From positions 248,001 through 312,000 of the forward strand of contig JAAWWF010000005.1 of assembly GCA_021404565.1 (NCBI GenBank): a DNA stretch of 64,000 bases, in the 5' to 3' direction. Under the pieces are notes generated by a model. It had not been told where the DNA came from. It was given only the letters and a program-made list of their open reading frames with translations, and ran no database searches. The translations under genes and the position numbers were made by a program. This DNA comes from Roseivirga sp. (GTDB lineage Bacteria > Bacteroidota > Bacteroidia > Cytophagales > Cyclobacteriaceae). Below are positions 1 through 8,352 of the stretch, piece after piece. Position 1 is the first letter of the stretch. The number at the start of each line of letters is the position of its first letter.

Positions 1-1023
1 AAGAGAAAGTGCCTTTGTATAATAATGATGCAGGCCAACATGGTCGCCATAAATGGTATCAGGGCCAAAGCCAACGTGATCTATTCCTACCAGGTCTTTG
101 ATATACTCAAAGTGCTCCATGTAGGCATCCAGGTTATGCTCGCGTTTGGTAGGGGTGAGGGTAGTGTGTGGGGCGGCTTCCACGCCAATGAGCCCTCCTT
201 TAGCAGCACAGGCGGTCATCACCTCATCAGGAGCCAGTCTTTTGGTGTTCCATAAGGCCTGTGCGCCAATATGACTGAGAATGATAGGCTTCTCGCTTAC
301 TTCTATCGTGTCCAGTGCGGTTTGATCCCCCGTATGGGAGCAATCTATGAGCATACCCACCTTATTCATACGCTCCACGGCCTTTCTGCCAAAAGCGGTT
401 AGCCCGCCATCTCTAATTTCTTTGAGTCCATTACCCAGTGCATTTGATTCACTGTAGGTAATACCCAGGGCTCTTACTCCAAACCCATAGAGCAGGTCTA
501 TTCGGTCGAGCTCATTTTCTATCATGGCAGCACCTTCCATAGAGGCCACCCAAGCCATTTTGCCTTCGCGATGTGCCCGTTCAATATCCTCTACTCCTTT
601 ACAGTGAATCAGAAAATCCTGATGTGCAATATCGCAAAGGCGCATACCCAGGTCGTGTATGACTTCTGACCATTTCCAGCCGCTTTTTGAGTGAATGCGA
701 CAAAGACCATTCATAAGGTTGTCGAAAACACAATCCCAGTTGGATCTGGCCAGCCCTTCAAATGCAGTGGCCATTCTTCCTTCTCGCATATAATGAGGGG
801 TATCGTTCACATCATCAGGAAATACTCCAAGATGCTCATGCAGAGAGATATTGATATTGTTGTCAATCAGCTTTCGGACTCGTTCTTCCTGCCCTTCATC
901 CAGGGGTACTTTGTAGGCAGGAACTCTGTCGTCTTGTCGTGAAAGTGAAAAGGACTCATAGTCGACATCTTTTTCCAGGTATTGGAAAGATTGATAGCCG
1001 TTGTAGTTTTTGTTAAGGCTCAT
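1..1023 (-). CDS. Membrane dipeptidase-like metallopeptidase (M19 family), partial
   Basis: The frame is open from an ATG at 1023 to the window edge (341 codons; the C-terminus lies outside). It shows the M19 (renal dipeptidase-like) signature set: MEGAA (candidate bridging Glu), DCSHTGDQT, then SHIGAQALWNTKR with a second His, and a late DHVGFGPD. M19 enzymes are zinc enzymes that cleave dipeptides and related amides. I see no signal peptide, so it is probably cytoplasmic. One oddity is at residues 62-64: HEH stands where the family normally has an H-x-D zinc motif. That and the atypical spacing suggest a divergent subfamily, so the substrate is uncertain. It is divergent from dnaK across about 190 bp. 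Confidence 0.8.
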   Translation of the reverse strand, partial: MSLNKNYNGYQSFQYLEKDVDYESFSLSRQDDRVPAYKVPLDEGQEERVRKLIDNNINISLHEHLGVFPDDVNDTPHYMREGRMATAFEGLARSNWDCVFDNLMNGLCRIHSKSGWKWSEVIHDLGMRLCDIAHQDFLIHCKGVEDIERAHREGKMAWVASMEGAAMIENELDRIDLLYGFGVRALGITYSESNALGNGLKEIRDGGLTAFGRKAVERMNKVGMLIDCSHTGDQTALDTIEVSEKPIILSHIGAQALWNTKRLAPDEVMTACAAKGGLIGVEAAPHTTLTPTKREHNLDAYMEHFEYIKDLVGIDHVGFGPDTIYGDHVGLHHYYTKALSL

Positions 1024-1037
1024 GTTGTGGTTGCTAT

Positions 1038-1066
1038 ACTGACGTAAAATATCGATTTGCGTCAGT
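1038..1066. promoter_or_regulatory. Inverted repeat between M19 gene and dnaK
   Basis: ACTGACG at 1038-1044 is mirrored by CGTCAGT at 1060-1066 around a 15-nt centre. It lies 15 bp upstream of the dipeptidase start, so it could be an operator or a leader hairpin of that gene. No regulator is identified. Confidence 0.3.
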
Positions 1067-1114
1067 TCGTCAAACCAGTTTCAGGCAGAATGGCGAACCT
1101 GCCTCCCTCTATTC

Positions 1115-1137
1115 TGTCAAAGTGTCATCAAATGTCA
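1115..1137 (+). promoter_or_regulatory. Three direct TGTCA repeats, candidate activator site
   Basis: TGTCA occurs at 1115, 1123 and 1133, starting 34 bp upstream of the sigma54-like box before dnaK. Closely spaced short repeats at this place are what an enhancer-binding activator site would look like. This is an inference from position and repetition. Confidence 0.35.
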
Positions 1138-1148
1138 GATATATTCCT

Positions 1149-1165
1149 TTGGCACAGCCCTTGTT
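1149..1165 (+). promoter_or_regulatory. Sigma54-like -24/-12 promoter upstream of dnaK
   Basis: TTGGCAC, five bases, then TTGTT matches the RpoN promoter pattern TTGGCAC-N5-TTGCW except for T in place of C at the -12 element. The dnaK ATG is 50 bp further on. I see no CIRCE element and no clear TAnnTTTG box between here and dnaK. Confidence 0.45.
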
Positions 1166-1214
1166 GATTGGGAGCTGTTTGAAAGAAATTATTAAAAGAA
1201 TTTATAAATAGATC

Positions 1215-3143
1215 ATGGGAAAAATTATTGGAATTGATTTAGGAACTACCAACTCGTGTGTTGCTGTAATGGAGGGTAACGAGCCTGAGGTAATCCCTAA
1301 CAGTGAGGGTAAGCGTACTACGCCTTCTATTGTGGCATTCCTTGATAATGGCAACGGTGAGAGAAAAGTAGGAGACCCTGCCAAACGTCAGGCGATCACC
1401 AACCCACAGAATACCATTAGCTCGGTAAAACGCTTCATGGGCAAGAAGTATGCTAACGTGTCAGAAGAACTGAGGGGCATTTCTTACCAGGTGGAAAAAG
1501 GAAATAATGACACGGTTCGTGTAAAGATCGGTGACAGAAACTATACGCCACAGGAGCTTTCGGCTATCATTTTGCAAAAAATGAAATCTACTGCTGAAGA
1601 TTACCTGGGTACTGAAGTGACTGAAGCTGTAGTAACAGTACCAGCTTACTTCAATGATGCTGAAAGACAGGCGACTAAAGAGGCAGGTCAGATTGCAGGA
1701 CTGGAAGTAAAAAGAATTATCAATGAGCCTACAGCAGCTGCCCTGGCTTACGGATTGGATAAAAAAGATACTGATCAAAAGATCGCTGTGTATGATTTAG
1801 GTGGAGGTACTTTCGATATCTCTATTCTGGAACTGGGCGATGGTGTCTTTGAAGTGAAGTCTACCAATGGTGATGTTCATCTGGGTGGTGATGACTTCGA
1901 TCAGGTGATTATCGACTGGTTAGCTGAGGAGTTTATGAGCGATGAAGGCATCGACCTGAGAAAAGACCCAATGGCTTTGCAGCGTTTGAAAGAAGCAGCT
2001 GAAAAAGCGAAGATTGAGCTTTCTTCTTCAGCAGCTACTGAGGTGAATCTGCCATATATCATGCCGGTTGATGGTGTGCCAAAGCACTTAGTGCGGTCTC
2101 TGTCAAGGTCTAAGTTTGAGCAACTGGCTGATAGCCTGGTACGCAGATCAATGGAGCCTGTGAAAAAAGCATTGGATGATGCCGGATATTCTACTTCAGA
2201 TATTGATGAAGTAATCCTGGTAGGTGGTTCTACAAGAATCCCTAAAATTCAGGAAGAAGTTGAAGCATTCTTCGGTAAGAAGCCTTCTAAAGGTGTAAAC
2301 CCTGACGAAGTAGTAGCCGTTGGTGCTGCCATTCAGGGTGGTGTTCTGACTGGAGAGGTAAAAGATGTACTTCTGCTGGATGTAACACCACTTTCATTGG
2401 GTATCGAAACCATGGGCGGTGTATTCACCAGACTGATTGAGTCTAACACAACCATTCCTTCCAAGAAATCGGAAGTGTTCTCAACAGCGGCTGACAACCA
2501 GCCTTCTGTAGAGATTCATGTACTGCAGGGTGAGCGTCCAATGGCGAAAGACAACAGGACGATTGGTCGATTCCACCTCAGTGATATTCCGCCAGCACAA
2601 AGAGGAGTGCCTCAGATTGAGGTGACCTTCGATATTGATGCGAATGGTATCATGAATGTATCTGCCAAAGACAAAGGCACAGGTAAAGAGCAAAACATCC
2701 GTATCGAGGCTTCTTCAGGACTGACTGATGAAGAAATCGAAAAGATGAAGCAGGAAGCTCAGGCGAATGCTGATGCTGATAAGGCTGAGAAGGAGAAGGT
2801 TGAAAAACTGAATGGCGCAGATGCGCTGATCTTCCAGACTGAAAAGCAACTGAAAGAATATGGTGACAAATTGTCTGATGACAACAAGAAACCTATCGAA
2901 GAAGCCTTGGCTAACCTGAAGACGGCTCACCAGAGTCAGGATATTGATTCAATCGATGCGGCTATGGAAGGCCTGAACAAAGCCTGGGAAGGTGCAGCAC
3001 AGGAAATGTATGCTGCTACCCAAGGTGCTGAAGGTGGCGCGGCAGGTGCACAACCCGGTGCTGATGCCGGAGGAACTGATGCAGGTGCAGATGCTGCCGG
3101 AGGAGATGACGTATCAGACGTAGAGTACGAAGAAGTTAAGTAG
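1215..3143 (+). CDS. dnaK: Molecular chaperone DnaK (Hsp70)
   Basis: This is a full-length Hsp70 of 642 residues. It has the N-terminal ATPase signature [11 protein letters not shown], the second phosphate-binding motif [12 protein letters not shown] near residue 195, a third motif [11 protein letters not shown], the beta-sandwich substrate-binding domain ([11 protein letters not shown]) and a helical lid. It ends in a Gly/Ala/Asp-rich tail closing in VEYEEVK. DnaK folds and refolds cytoplasmic proteins in ATP-driven cycles with DnaJ and GrpE, neither of which is in this window. It stands alone: divergent from the M19 gene and followed by a strong terminator. A sigma54-like promoter with TGTCA repeats lies upstream. 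Confidence 0.98.
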   Translation: MGKIIGIDLGTTNSCVAVMEGNEPEVIPNSEGKRTTPSIVAFLDNGNGERKVGDPAKRQAITNPQNTISSVKRFMGKKYANVSEELRGISYQVEKGNNDTVRVKIGDRNYTPQELSAIILQKMKSTAEDYLGTEVTEAVVTVPAYFNDAERQATKEAGQIAGLEVKRIINEPTAAALAYGLDKKDTDQKIAVYDLGGGTFDISILELGDGVFEVKSTNGDVHLGGDDFDQVIIDWLAEEFMSDEGIDLRKDPMALQRLKEAAEKAKIELSSSAATEVNLPYIMPVDGVPKHLVRSLSRSKFEQLADSLVRRSMEPVKKALDDAGYSTSDIDEVILVGGSTRIPKIQEEVEAFFGKKPSKGVNPDEVVAVGAAIQGGVLTGEVKDVLLLDVTPLSLGIETMGGVFTRLIESNTTIPSKKSEVFSTAADNQPSVEIHVLQGERPMAKDNRTIGRFHLSDIPPAQRGVPQIEVTFDIDANGIMNVSAKDKGTGKEQNIRIEASSGLTDEEIEKMKQEAQANADADKAEKEKVEKLNGADALIFQTEKQLKEYGDKLSDDNKKPIEEALANLKTAHQSQDIDSIDAAMEGLNKAWEGAAQEMYAATQGAEGGAAGAQPGADAGGTDAGADAAGGDDVSDVEYEEVK

Positions 3144-3166
3144 TACTCGATTTAAATATAGATGTG

Positions 3167-3197
3167 AAAGCCCTGACGGAAACGTTGGGGCTTTTTT
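3167..3197 (+). terminator. Rho-independent terminator of dnaK
   Basis: A 12-bp stem (AAAGCCCTGACG pairing with CGTTGGGGCTTT, two G-T pairs) is closed by a GAAA tetraloop and runs into six T's. It starts 24 bp after the dnaK stop. Confidence 0.9.
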
Positions 3198-3293
3198 ATG
3201 CCCGGGTACCGTGTTGCTTGGCTTGAGCGATGGCAGATTCCGAATGGTTTGTTTTTGGTAATTTTAGATGATGGATTAAGCTGATAACCTACA

Positions 3294-4160
3294 ATGCTGC
3301 AAGTCCTTAAGAATACATTCAGTCATTTCTCTGAAAGTGAAGCTTCCCAGAAGGCTGCTGCATTGGCGTACTATACTGTTTTTTCTATGCTACCAATGAT
3401 TGTGATCATTATCTCCGTTCTGGGAGCTTTTTGGGGCAAACAGGCTGTTGCAGGAGAAATCTATTTACAGTTGAAAGATATACTGGGTGATACTGCCTCA
3501 CTGCAGATTCAGGAAGTTGTCAAGAATCAACATGTTCATTATAACAGCAGCATTACATGCATCATAGGGTTTGTGACTCTTTTCTTTAGCGCATCCGGTA
3601 TGTTTAATCAGGTACATACCTCGTTTAACGGTATTTGGAATATAAAAGAGAGGCCAAAAAATGGAGTTATCCGATACCTGACCAAGAATCTCTCATCTAT
3701 TCTGATTCTGATGCTGCTCTTTTCACTGATTCTGATCAGTACATCAATAAATAGTCTGCTAATCAAATATTCAAAAGATCTGCATACAGATTACATGCTT
3801 TTGAATGTCTATGAGCACATAGTGTCTTTCGTCATGATTGCTTTGATATTCTTTCTTATGTTTAAGTCTCTTGGTGATGCCAAAGTAAACTGGAAAGCGG
3901 CTCTCTCAGGAGGCGTGTTTACTACCCTGATGTTCTTTGGAGGAAAGATCTTAATAGGTCTGTACATAGGGCATAGCCATACCAGTACAGTATTTGGCTC
4001 AGCGAGTGTCCTGGCGCTGATAATGCTATGGGTTTATTACATCTCTCAAATTGTATTTCTTGGCGCTTCGTTTGTAAAAGTGATGAGTGATAAACTGGGA
4101 TTGCAAATTCTACCAATTCACCACGCAGTTAAAGTAGAACATAGAGAGGTTGATAGCTAA
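3294..4160 (+). CDS. YihY/virulence-factor BrkB family inner-membrane protein
   Basis: The 288-residue protein has about six hydrophobic helices (near residues 25-48, 84-104, 131-153, 178-195, 202-228 and 237-262). It carries the family-typical AAALAYYTVFSMLPM segment early and FGSASVLALIMLWVYYIS before the last helix. These proteins (UPF0761) were once called ribonuclease BN by mistake, and their function is still unclear. The gene has its own space between the dnaK terminator and the TetR gene, and the start is the first ATG. Confidence 0.85.
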   Translation: MLQVLKNTFSHFSESEASQKAAALAYYTVFSMLPMIVIIISVLGAFWGKQAVAGEIYLQLKDILGDTASLQIQEVVKNQHVHYNSSITCIIGFVTLFFSASGMFNQVHTSFNGIWNIKERPKNGVIRYLTKNLSSILILMLLFSLILISTSINSLLIKYSKDLHTDYMLLNVYEHIVSFVMIALIFFLMFKSLGDAKVNWKAALSGGVFTTLMFFGGKILIGLYIGHSHTSTVFGSASVLALIMLWVYYISQIVFLGASFVKVMSDKLGLQILPIHHAVKVEHREVDS

Positions 4161-4278
4161 ATCTCCACTTTCTTTCGCTTCTACGGGGAAATTCTACACC
4201 AAGTAATTGCTGACCTGCTGCATTGGCAGAACCTATTTCAAGGCCATTTTTGAAATTGCCTAAAAAAATATCAAAAAA

Positions 4279-4294
4279 TAGACCAGTCTGTCTA
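4279..4294. promoter_or_regulatory. Operator copy 1 for the TetR regulator
   Basis: TAGACCAGTCTGTCTA lies 23 bp before the TetR start. Its reverse complement shares TAGACAGAC-(C/T)-GGTCT with the site at 4885-4903 in front of the thioesterase gene. The core is an imperfect palindrome, as TetR operators usually are. Its position close to the likely promoter (TACCTTTA at 4305) suits autorepression. Confidence 0.65.
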
Positions 4295-4317
4295 GAGAAT
4301 TTGTTACCTTTATTTTC

Positions 4318-4866
4318 ATGAATACCAAAGAACGCCTGATTGCTACTACTGCCGACCTGATAAGCCGTAAAGGGTTTAGAGGTATGGGAATCAATGAGGT
4401 GCTCTCTTTGGTAGAGGTACCCAAGGGCTCATTGTACCATCATTTTCCCAAGGGAAAAGAGAGCCTGGTATGCGAAGCTGTGAAGTATGGAGGTATGTCT
4501 CAGATGTATCGATATGCGAAAGCTTTAAAGGGAAAAGGTGCTGAAGAAGGCCTGTTGGCCATCATTGATGTGATGATTGATGACCTGGAGCGTACCAATT
4601 TTGAAGAGGCTTGTCCCATTGCGATTGTGGCACTGGAGGCTTCGGAGAGTACGGAGGATATTCGAAAAGCCTGTGACGAGATGTTTAAGGGCTGGCAGGT
4701 TGGTCTTGCCCAATGGCTGGAGAAAAGGAACATCAGTAATAGCCTCGAAAAATCTGAGCAGTTTTATGCTGTGCTTGAGGGGGGCTTTATCCTGAGCAAG
4801 GCACACCGCGATGTGAAGTACCTGGAACAGCAGAAAAAGCTGGTAGCCATGATATTGAATAGTTAA
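4318..4866 (+). CDS. TetR/AcrR family transcriptional regulator
   Basis: The 182 residues begin with a standard TetR helix-turn-helix: TKERLIATTADLISRKGFR, GMGINEVLSLVEVPKGSLYHHF at residues 21-42, then a ligand-binding helical domain. TetR proteins repress by binding palindromic operators and release on ligand binding. The same 15-bp motif sits before this gene and before the next one, so it probably represses both itself and the thioesterase. The likely -7 box lies only a few bases before the ATG, so the mRNA may be nearly leaderless. Ligand unknown; an acyl or aromatic compound would suit the neighbour. Confidence 0.9.
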   Translation: MNTKERLIATTADLISRKGFRGMGINEVLSLVEVPKGSLYHHFPKGKESLVCEAVKYGGMSQMYRYAKALKGKGAEEGLLAIIDVMIDDLERTNFEEACPIAIVALEASESTEDIRKACDEMFKGWQVGLAQWLEKRNISNSLEKSEQFYAVLEGGFILSKAHRDVKYLEQQKKLVAMILNS

Positions 4867-4884
4867 AAAAAATTTATCCATAAT

Positions 4885-4903
4885 TAGACAGACCGGTCTG
4901 GTA
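4885..4903. promoter_or_regulatory. Operator copy 2 for the TetR regulator
   Basis: TAGACAGACCGGTCTGGTA lies between the TetR stop and the thioesterase ATG at 4915. It contains the perfect palindrome AGACCGGTCT and matches copy 1 in the opposite orientation, which implies that the downstream gene has its own regulated promoter. Confidence 0.65.
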
Positions 4904-4914
4904 AATGAAAACTT

Positions 4915-5421
4915 ATGAACACATCTAACAAAAACCCGGAAAGTGAGAGGTTGATCCGTTTTCAGGATTGTGACCCCTTCGGTCACCTCAATAATTCAAA
5001 GTATATCGACTATATGATCAATGTGCGTGAAGATCATTTGGTTGAAGAATATGATCTCAATGTTTTTTTGATGGCCCATCGCGACAAACGCTCATGGATA
5101 GTCGGGCAAAATGAAATCGCCTATCTCAAACCTTCACAGGTCATGGAAAAGGTAATTATCCAGACGCGGCTGATCGATTTTACTGAGCGCTATGTACAGG
5201 CAGAAATGGTGATGTACGATGCTAAGAAGACCCATGTAAAGGCGGTGTTATGGACCAAATTTTTCCACTTCGATTTTAGTCTTGGCAAGGCCGTAGCTCA
5301 CACAGAAGAGTTGATGAAGATGTTTGGGGAGTTACACATTGGTTTGCCTACAGACAGGGTAGAGGAGCGGGCTAAACAGCTGTCTAAGGATATAAGAAAG
5401 AGCGAGGCAATTTGCTGCTAA
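4915..5421 (+). CDS. Acyl-CoA thioesterase, hotdog fold
   Basis: 168 residues. The N-terminal region reads IRFQDCDPFGHLNNSKYIDY, the 4-hydroxybenzoyl-CoA thioesterase/YbgC pattern in which the Asp after D-x-D and the GH-x-N motif form the active site. Family members hydrolyse acyl- or aroyl-CoA in the cytoplasm. No signal peptide. The gene is preceded by a copy of the TetR operator and followed by a convergent terminator, so it and the TetR gene form a small regulated unit. Substrate cannot be told from the sequence. Confidence 0.8.
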   Translation: MNTSNKNPESERLIRFQDCDPFGHLNNSKYIDYMINVREDHLVEEYDLNVFLMAHRDKRSWIVGQNEIAYLKPSQVMEKVIIQTRLIDFTERYVQAEMVMYDAKKTHVKAVLWTKFFHFDFSLGKAVAHTEELMKMFGELHIGLPTDRVEERAKQLSKDIRKSEAICC

Positions 5422-5472
5422 GCGCCAAAGAAAAAACTTCACACCCATACGGGGTTAAAGTTTGGCTAAAAG

Positions 5473-5500
5473 AAAAGGGTTGTCGCCAGACAACCCTTTT
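5473..5500. terminator. Bidirectional terminator between convergent genes
   Basis: AAAAGGGTTGTC pairs perfectly with GACAACCCTTTT around a GCCA loop. A-tracts and T-tracts flank both sides, so it can serve the thioesterase gene and the facing gene that ends at 5524. Confidence 0.85.
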
Positions 5501-5523
5501 CTATACTCTTGATGTTTTTATTG

Positions 5524-6117
5524 CTAAAAGGCGCTGGCCGAGGCTGCTGCATTTACCTTGGCCGGCAGGGTTTTTTCCAGTTCACTTCTGAAACTCTGGT
5601 CGTAGATCAGAAACAGCCAGTCTTTGTACTCAGGATCTTTTACACCCACCAGGTACTTTTCTCCCTGCACTTTGATATAGCTCTTCTCCTTATTGTACTC
5701 TACGTTTTCCTTTCCAAAATTGCTTTCCAGTCTCGGAACAATAAAACCCGCAATCCCTTTTAAATCATCAGTAGTCAGCGGAAGCTCCATGTTCAGGCTG
5801 TACTTAATCAGCGCATAATCGACACCCTTCTCACTGCCTAGTGATTCTTTGTCAAGAATTTCCAGATCGTTAAATTTCAACTCTATCCCTGACATCTCCA
5901 GTAGCTGAAACATCTGAAAAAGATCTTTTTTAGGCGAATGCTCAAAGAATTTCGGATAAATTAGGTCCAGCACCTTGGTATAGCTTTTCGCCTCCATCAG
6001 ACCGAGAAAGGTGTTTACTTTTCCATCTATGGCCTTGCTGTCTTTGTTATTCAGTTTCTGTGCCATGGCTCCTGTAGAAAGAAGGGTGCACATGGTTATG
6101 ATCATTAGTTTTTTCAT
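5524..6117 (-). CDS. Secreted protein of unknown function
   Basis: 197 residues with a clear signal peptide (MKKLMIITMCTLLSTGAMAQ, cleaved after AQ). The mature part is small, mixed alpha/beta and rich in Lys/Glu, with segments such as NTFLGLMEAKSYTKVLDLIYPKFFEH and YKDWLFLIYDQSFRSEL. I recognise no family. It is probably periplasmic or secreted. It is a single gene, convergent with the thioesterase. A perfect 14-bp palindrome lies 86 bp upstream. Confidence 0.75.
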   Translation of the reverse strand: MKKLMIITMCTLLSTGAMAQKLNNKDSKAIDGKVNTFLGLMEAKSYTKVLDLIYPKFFEHSPKKDLFQMFQLLEMSGIELKFNDLEILDKESLGSEKGVDYALIKYSLNMELPLTTDDLKGIAGFIVPRLESNFGKENVEYNKEKSYIKVQGEKYLVGVKDPEYKDWLFLIYDQSFRSELEKTLPAKVNAAASASAF

Positions 6118-6202
6118 TCCGTTTATTTAAAGTCTCTTATAAAATTGCGAGTCTGAGATAGAAAGTTTTCTGGCAAGGCTTGCGAAGTTCCAAAAAGCAC
6201 AG

Positions 6203-6216
6203 TTTACAATTGTAAA
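6203..6216. promoter_or_regulatory. Perfect palindrome, possible operator
   Basis: TTTACAATTGTAAA is a perfect 14-bp palindrome, about 86 bp upstream of the secreted-protein gene that starts at 6117. The position is compatible with an operator; no regulator can be assigned. Confidence 0.3.
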
Positions 6217-6234
6217 TGAGCATTTTTTGAATAA

Positions 6235-6256
6235 GCCTGCTTGCCGCTAGGCAGGC
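6235..6256. repeat. Short GC-rich hairpin (REP-like)
   Basis: GCCTGC and GCAGGC flank a 10-nt loop. It is GC-rich against AT-rich flanks, lies 33 bp past the stop of the CAP gene, and has no T tract on either side, so it resembles an interspersed REP-type hairpin more than a terminator. Confidence 0.35.
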
Positions 6257-6288
6257 GTAACGCAGCCAGTGGGCTTTCTAATCGGACT

Positions 6289-6963
6289 CTAGTTAGGTCC
6301 TTTATCTTTTGCTTCCTTACCTTTTACTCTTTCATAAAGCTGAAAGTTCTGTGTTGCCAGCCAGAAGCCATTTCCTTGTTTATATATGTCTTTATTCTTT
6401 TGCCAAACCCCGGTATAATAGTACACCCCACATCCCAGTTGCACGGCATCTGTACCATACAAGGTCTTTCGGTGCGGTGGCGAATCGATCCAACCATCGA
6501 TCAGGTAGTCTGCCAGTTCCAGATAGCTTCTGAAACGATAGCCCCCGATGGACGATATGTTTTCAGCAATCAGGGGATTCGTAATACCTGCCAGTCCGGC
6601 CCTGTGTTTAGGTTCTTTTCTCTTTTTATCCTTTTTGTTAATGTGATCAAAGAAGTCTCTTTGTCCCATGGCTTTGGAATGATTCCAGGCCATTATCTCC
6701 AAATGAGGGTTATAGGGTAGTGCTTCCAGACCACGTTCCAGTCTCGCCTCGTTCGACACGAAAAAGACGGCTGCATTCAACACTTTGTAATCAATCTTCT
6801 TCAAATTAATTGGCTGGTGAAACAGTTTAAAGTCTCTGAAGTCGTTATCAGTGAGTGTTTCGTAGTATTTATCATTCCATTTTCTCTGGGCGACAGCCTG
6901 GTGACTTATGAGTAAACAGGAGACAGACAGCAGTATGGTTCTTAAAACAAAACTTCGATTCAT
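6289..6963 (-). CDS. Secreted CAP (SCP/PR-1) domain protein
   Basis: 224 residues with an N-terminal signal peptide ending SHQAVAQ. The CAP-domain hallmarks are in order: NEARLERGLEALPYNPHLE, AWNHSKAMGQRDFFDH (the H of the CAP cavity), AENISSIGG, and DGWIDSPPHRKTLYG with the second cavity His. CAP proteins are extracellular; roles differ and no catalytic activity can be assumed. Nothing in the neighbourhood indicates a partner. The start is the ATG at 6963, which directly gives the signal peptide. Confidence 0.88.
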   Translation of the reverse strand: MNRSFVLRTILLSVSCLLISHQAVAQRKWNDKYYETLTDNDFRDFKLFHQPINLKKIDYKVLNAAVFFVSNEARLERGLEALPYNPHLEIMAWNHSKAMGQRDFFDHINKKDKKRKEPKHRAGLAGITNPLIAENISSIGGYRFRSYLELADYLIDGWIDSPPHRKTLYGTDAVQLGCGVYYYTGVWQKNKDIYKQGNGFWLATQNFQLYERVKGKEAKDKGPN

Positions 6964-7060
6964 AGAAAGACGGAAGTTACCGATTATAAAACTGTGTAGG
7001 TTTTGGAATGTTGCTTTATGTTCAAAACTTCTAAATTTGTCAAATCCGAACTATGTGTTA

Positions 7061-7202
7061 GAGATCGTAATGAAGGCTTAAAAAGCAATAATTCAGGTAT
7101 TTATGTTGATTTGGCATAGCATCGCTATGGTGATTCGACAAATTTATGCTAAATGACTGAATTGAAGCGTATTAAGCATGTGATAGATAGTCTAATGCAT
7201 AT
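7061..7202. repeat. Structured interspersed repeat, copy A
   Basis: It shares an ordered set of blocks with 63194-63340: ATCGTAATGA at the left, the hairpin GCATAGC-NNN-GCTATGG in the middle (7114-7131), then GTGA..., GACAAA, and TAGATAGTCTA at the right (7184-7194). Both copies are intergenic and end shortly before a gene on the + strand. See the matching finding. Confidence 0.55.
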
Positions 7203-7226
7203 TTCAGGTTAAAAACCCCTATAGTA

Positions 7227-7709
7227 TTGAAAGCTACCAGATACAAAACCCGTACCCTTTTTACTTTTCTCCTGACAATTTTTTTCCTCACCTCCTGTGC
7301 TGGTGGAGGCAAAGGCAGAATGAATAAGATCAATACAGTGATACAAACGGCACGTTCTTATACAGGGGTGACCTACAAGTATGGAGGCACTACCCGTTCA
7401 GGCATTGATTGTTCGGCATTGCTCTATCATTCCTACCGGAGCATTAATATCACCCTGCCCAGGGTTTCAAGGGATCAGGCAAAAAAAGGTGAGAAAGTTG
7501 CTCTGCGCGATTTAATTGTGGGTGATCTGGTGTTTTTCGCAACGGGTAAAAAGAAAAATCAGATTACGCATGCCGGAATCGTAACCGCTGTAAGAGGCAA
7601 AAAAGATGTACGCTTTATTCATGCCTCTACCAAGCTTGGTGTAACCGAGAGCAATTTATATTCAACCTATTACATTCAAAGATTCAAGAGGGCTCGCAGA
7701 GTGCTTTGA
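7227..7709 (+). CDS. NlpC/P60 family lipoprotein (cell-wall endopeptidase)
   Basis: 160 residues starting at TTG; no in-frame ATG gives a better signal. The signal peptide ends in a lipobox with Cys24 (FLTSC). The NlpC/P60 domain is complete: Cys62 in SGIDCSALLYHSY, His115 in ITHAGIV and His132 in FIHAST form the catalytic triad. Family members cut D-Glu/meso-DAP type bonds in peptidoglycan stem peptides. Lipidation places it on a membrane facing the periplasm. Copy A of the interspersed repeat lies directly upstream and a tRNA-Ala directly downstream. Confidence 0.88.
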   Translation: MKATRYKTRTLFTFLLTIFFLTSCAGGGKGRMNKINTVIQTARSYTGVTYKYGGTTRSGIDCSALLYHSYRSINITLPRVSRDQAKKGEKVALRDLIVGDLVFFATGKKKNQITHAGIVTAVRGKKDVRFIHASTKLGVTESNLYSTYYIQRFKRARRVL

Positions 7710-7735
7710 TTTATTCAAACACTCTTCTATATTTG
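7705..7735 (+). promoter_or_regulatory. Promoter of tRNA-Ala, Bacteroidota type
   Basis: TTTG at 7705-7708, a 19-bp spacer, then TATATTTG at 7728-7735. This fits the Bacteroidota sigma consensus TTTG-N19-TAnnTTTG and puts the transcript start just before the tRNA at 7746. It overlaps the last codon of the NlpC gene. Confidence 0.75.
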
Positions 7736-7741
7736 CCCTCC

Positions 7742-7856
<115 letters not shown>

Positions 7857-8088
7857 ATGCAAGAATTCTACGTTTACATACTCTTCTCCCATTCAAGAGA
7901 CAAATATTATGTAGGTAGTTGTGATGATCTGGAAAGACGGCTTGCAGATCACAATACAGGCAGATCTACCTATACCCGAACCGGTAAGCCCTGGGAATTG
8001 AAATATCATGAGATTTATCCTTCCAGGTCAGAAGCCCGGCAACGGGAGAATGAGATTAAGAAGAAGAAAAGTCGAAAATATATTGAAT

Positions 8089-8111
<23 letters not shown>
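7857..8111 (+). CDS. Small GIY-YIG endonuclease-like protein
   Basis: 84 residues. The GIY-YIG fold motifs are present: VYIL (GIY position), YYVGS (YIG position), the conserved Arg in ERRLADHN, and Glu in RENEIKKKKSRK. I chose the ATG at 7857; an upstream in-frame start at 7824 would read through the tRNA terminator. The C-terminus LISSVG and the TAG stop are encoded by the D-arm of the tRNA-like copy (stop at 8109-8111). Stand-alone proteins of this size are often called UPF0213/YhbQ-like; activity is unproven. Flanked by 67-bp direct repeats of tRNA sequence. Confidence 0.85.
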
Positions 8112-8202
<91 letters not shown>

Positions 8203-8352
8203 TATATCTGATTTTACTGTTTATATCGTCTATTCCGAACTGCGTGACAGTTACTAACCAGATAGCAGCTATAATTTAGAGGAGAGATTAGCATACCATA
8301 ATAAAGACCATTCACCTATATTAATGCAAGCCCTCCCGGGACCTGGTCTGGC

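Noticed and set aside
1038-1066. CIRCE heat-shock operator upstream of dnaK
   Set aside because: The inverted repeat ACTGACG/CGTCAGT does not match the CIRCE sequence and lies on the M19 side.
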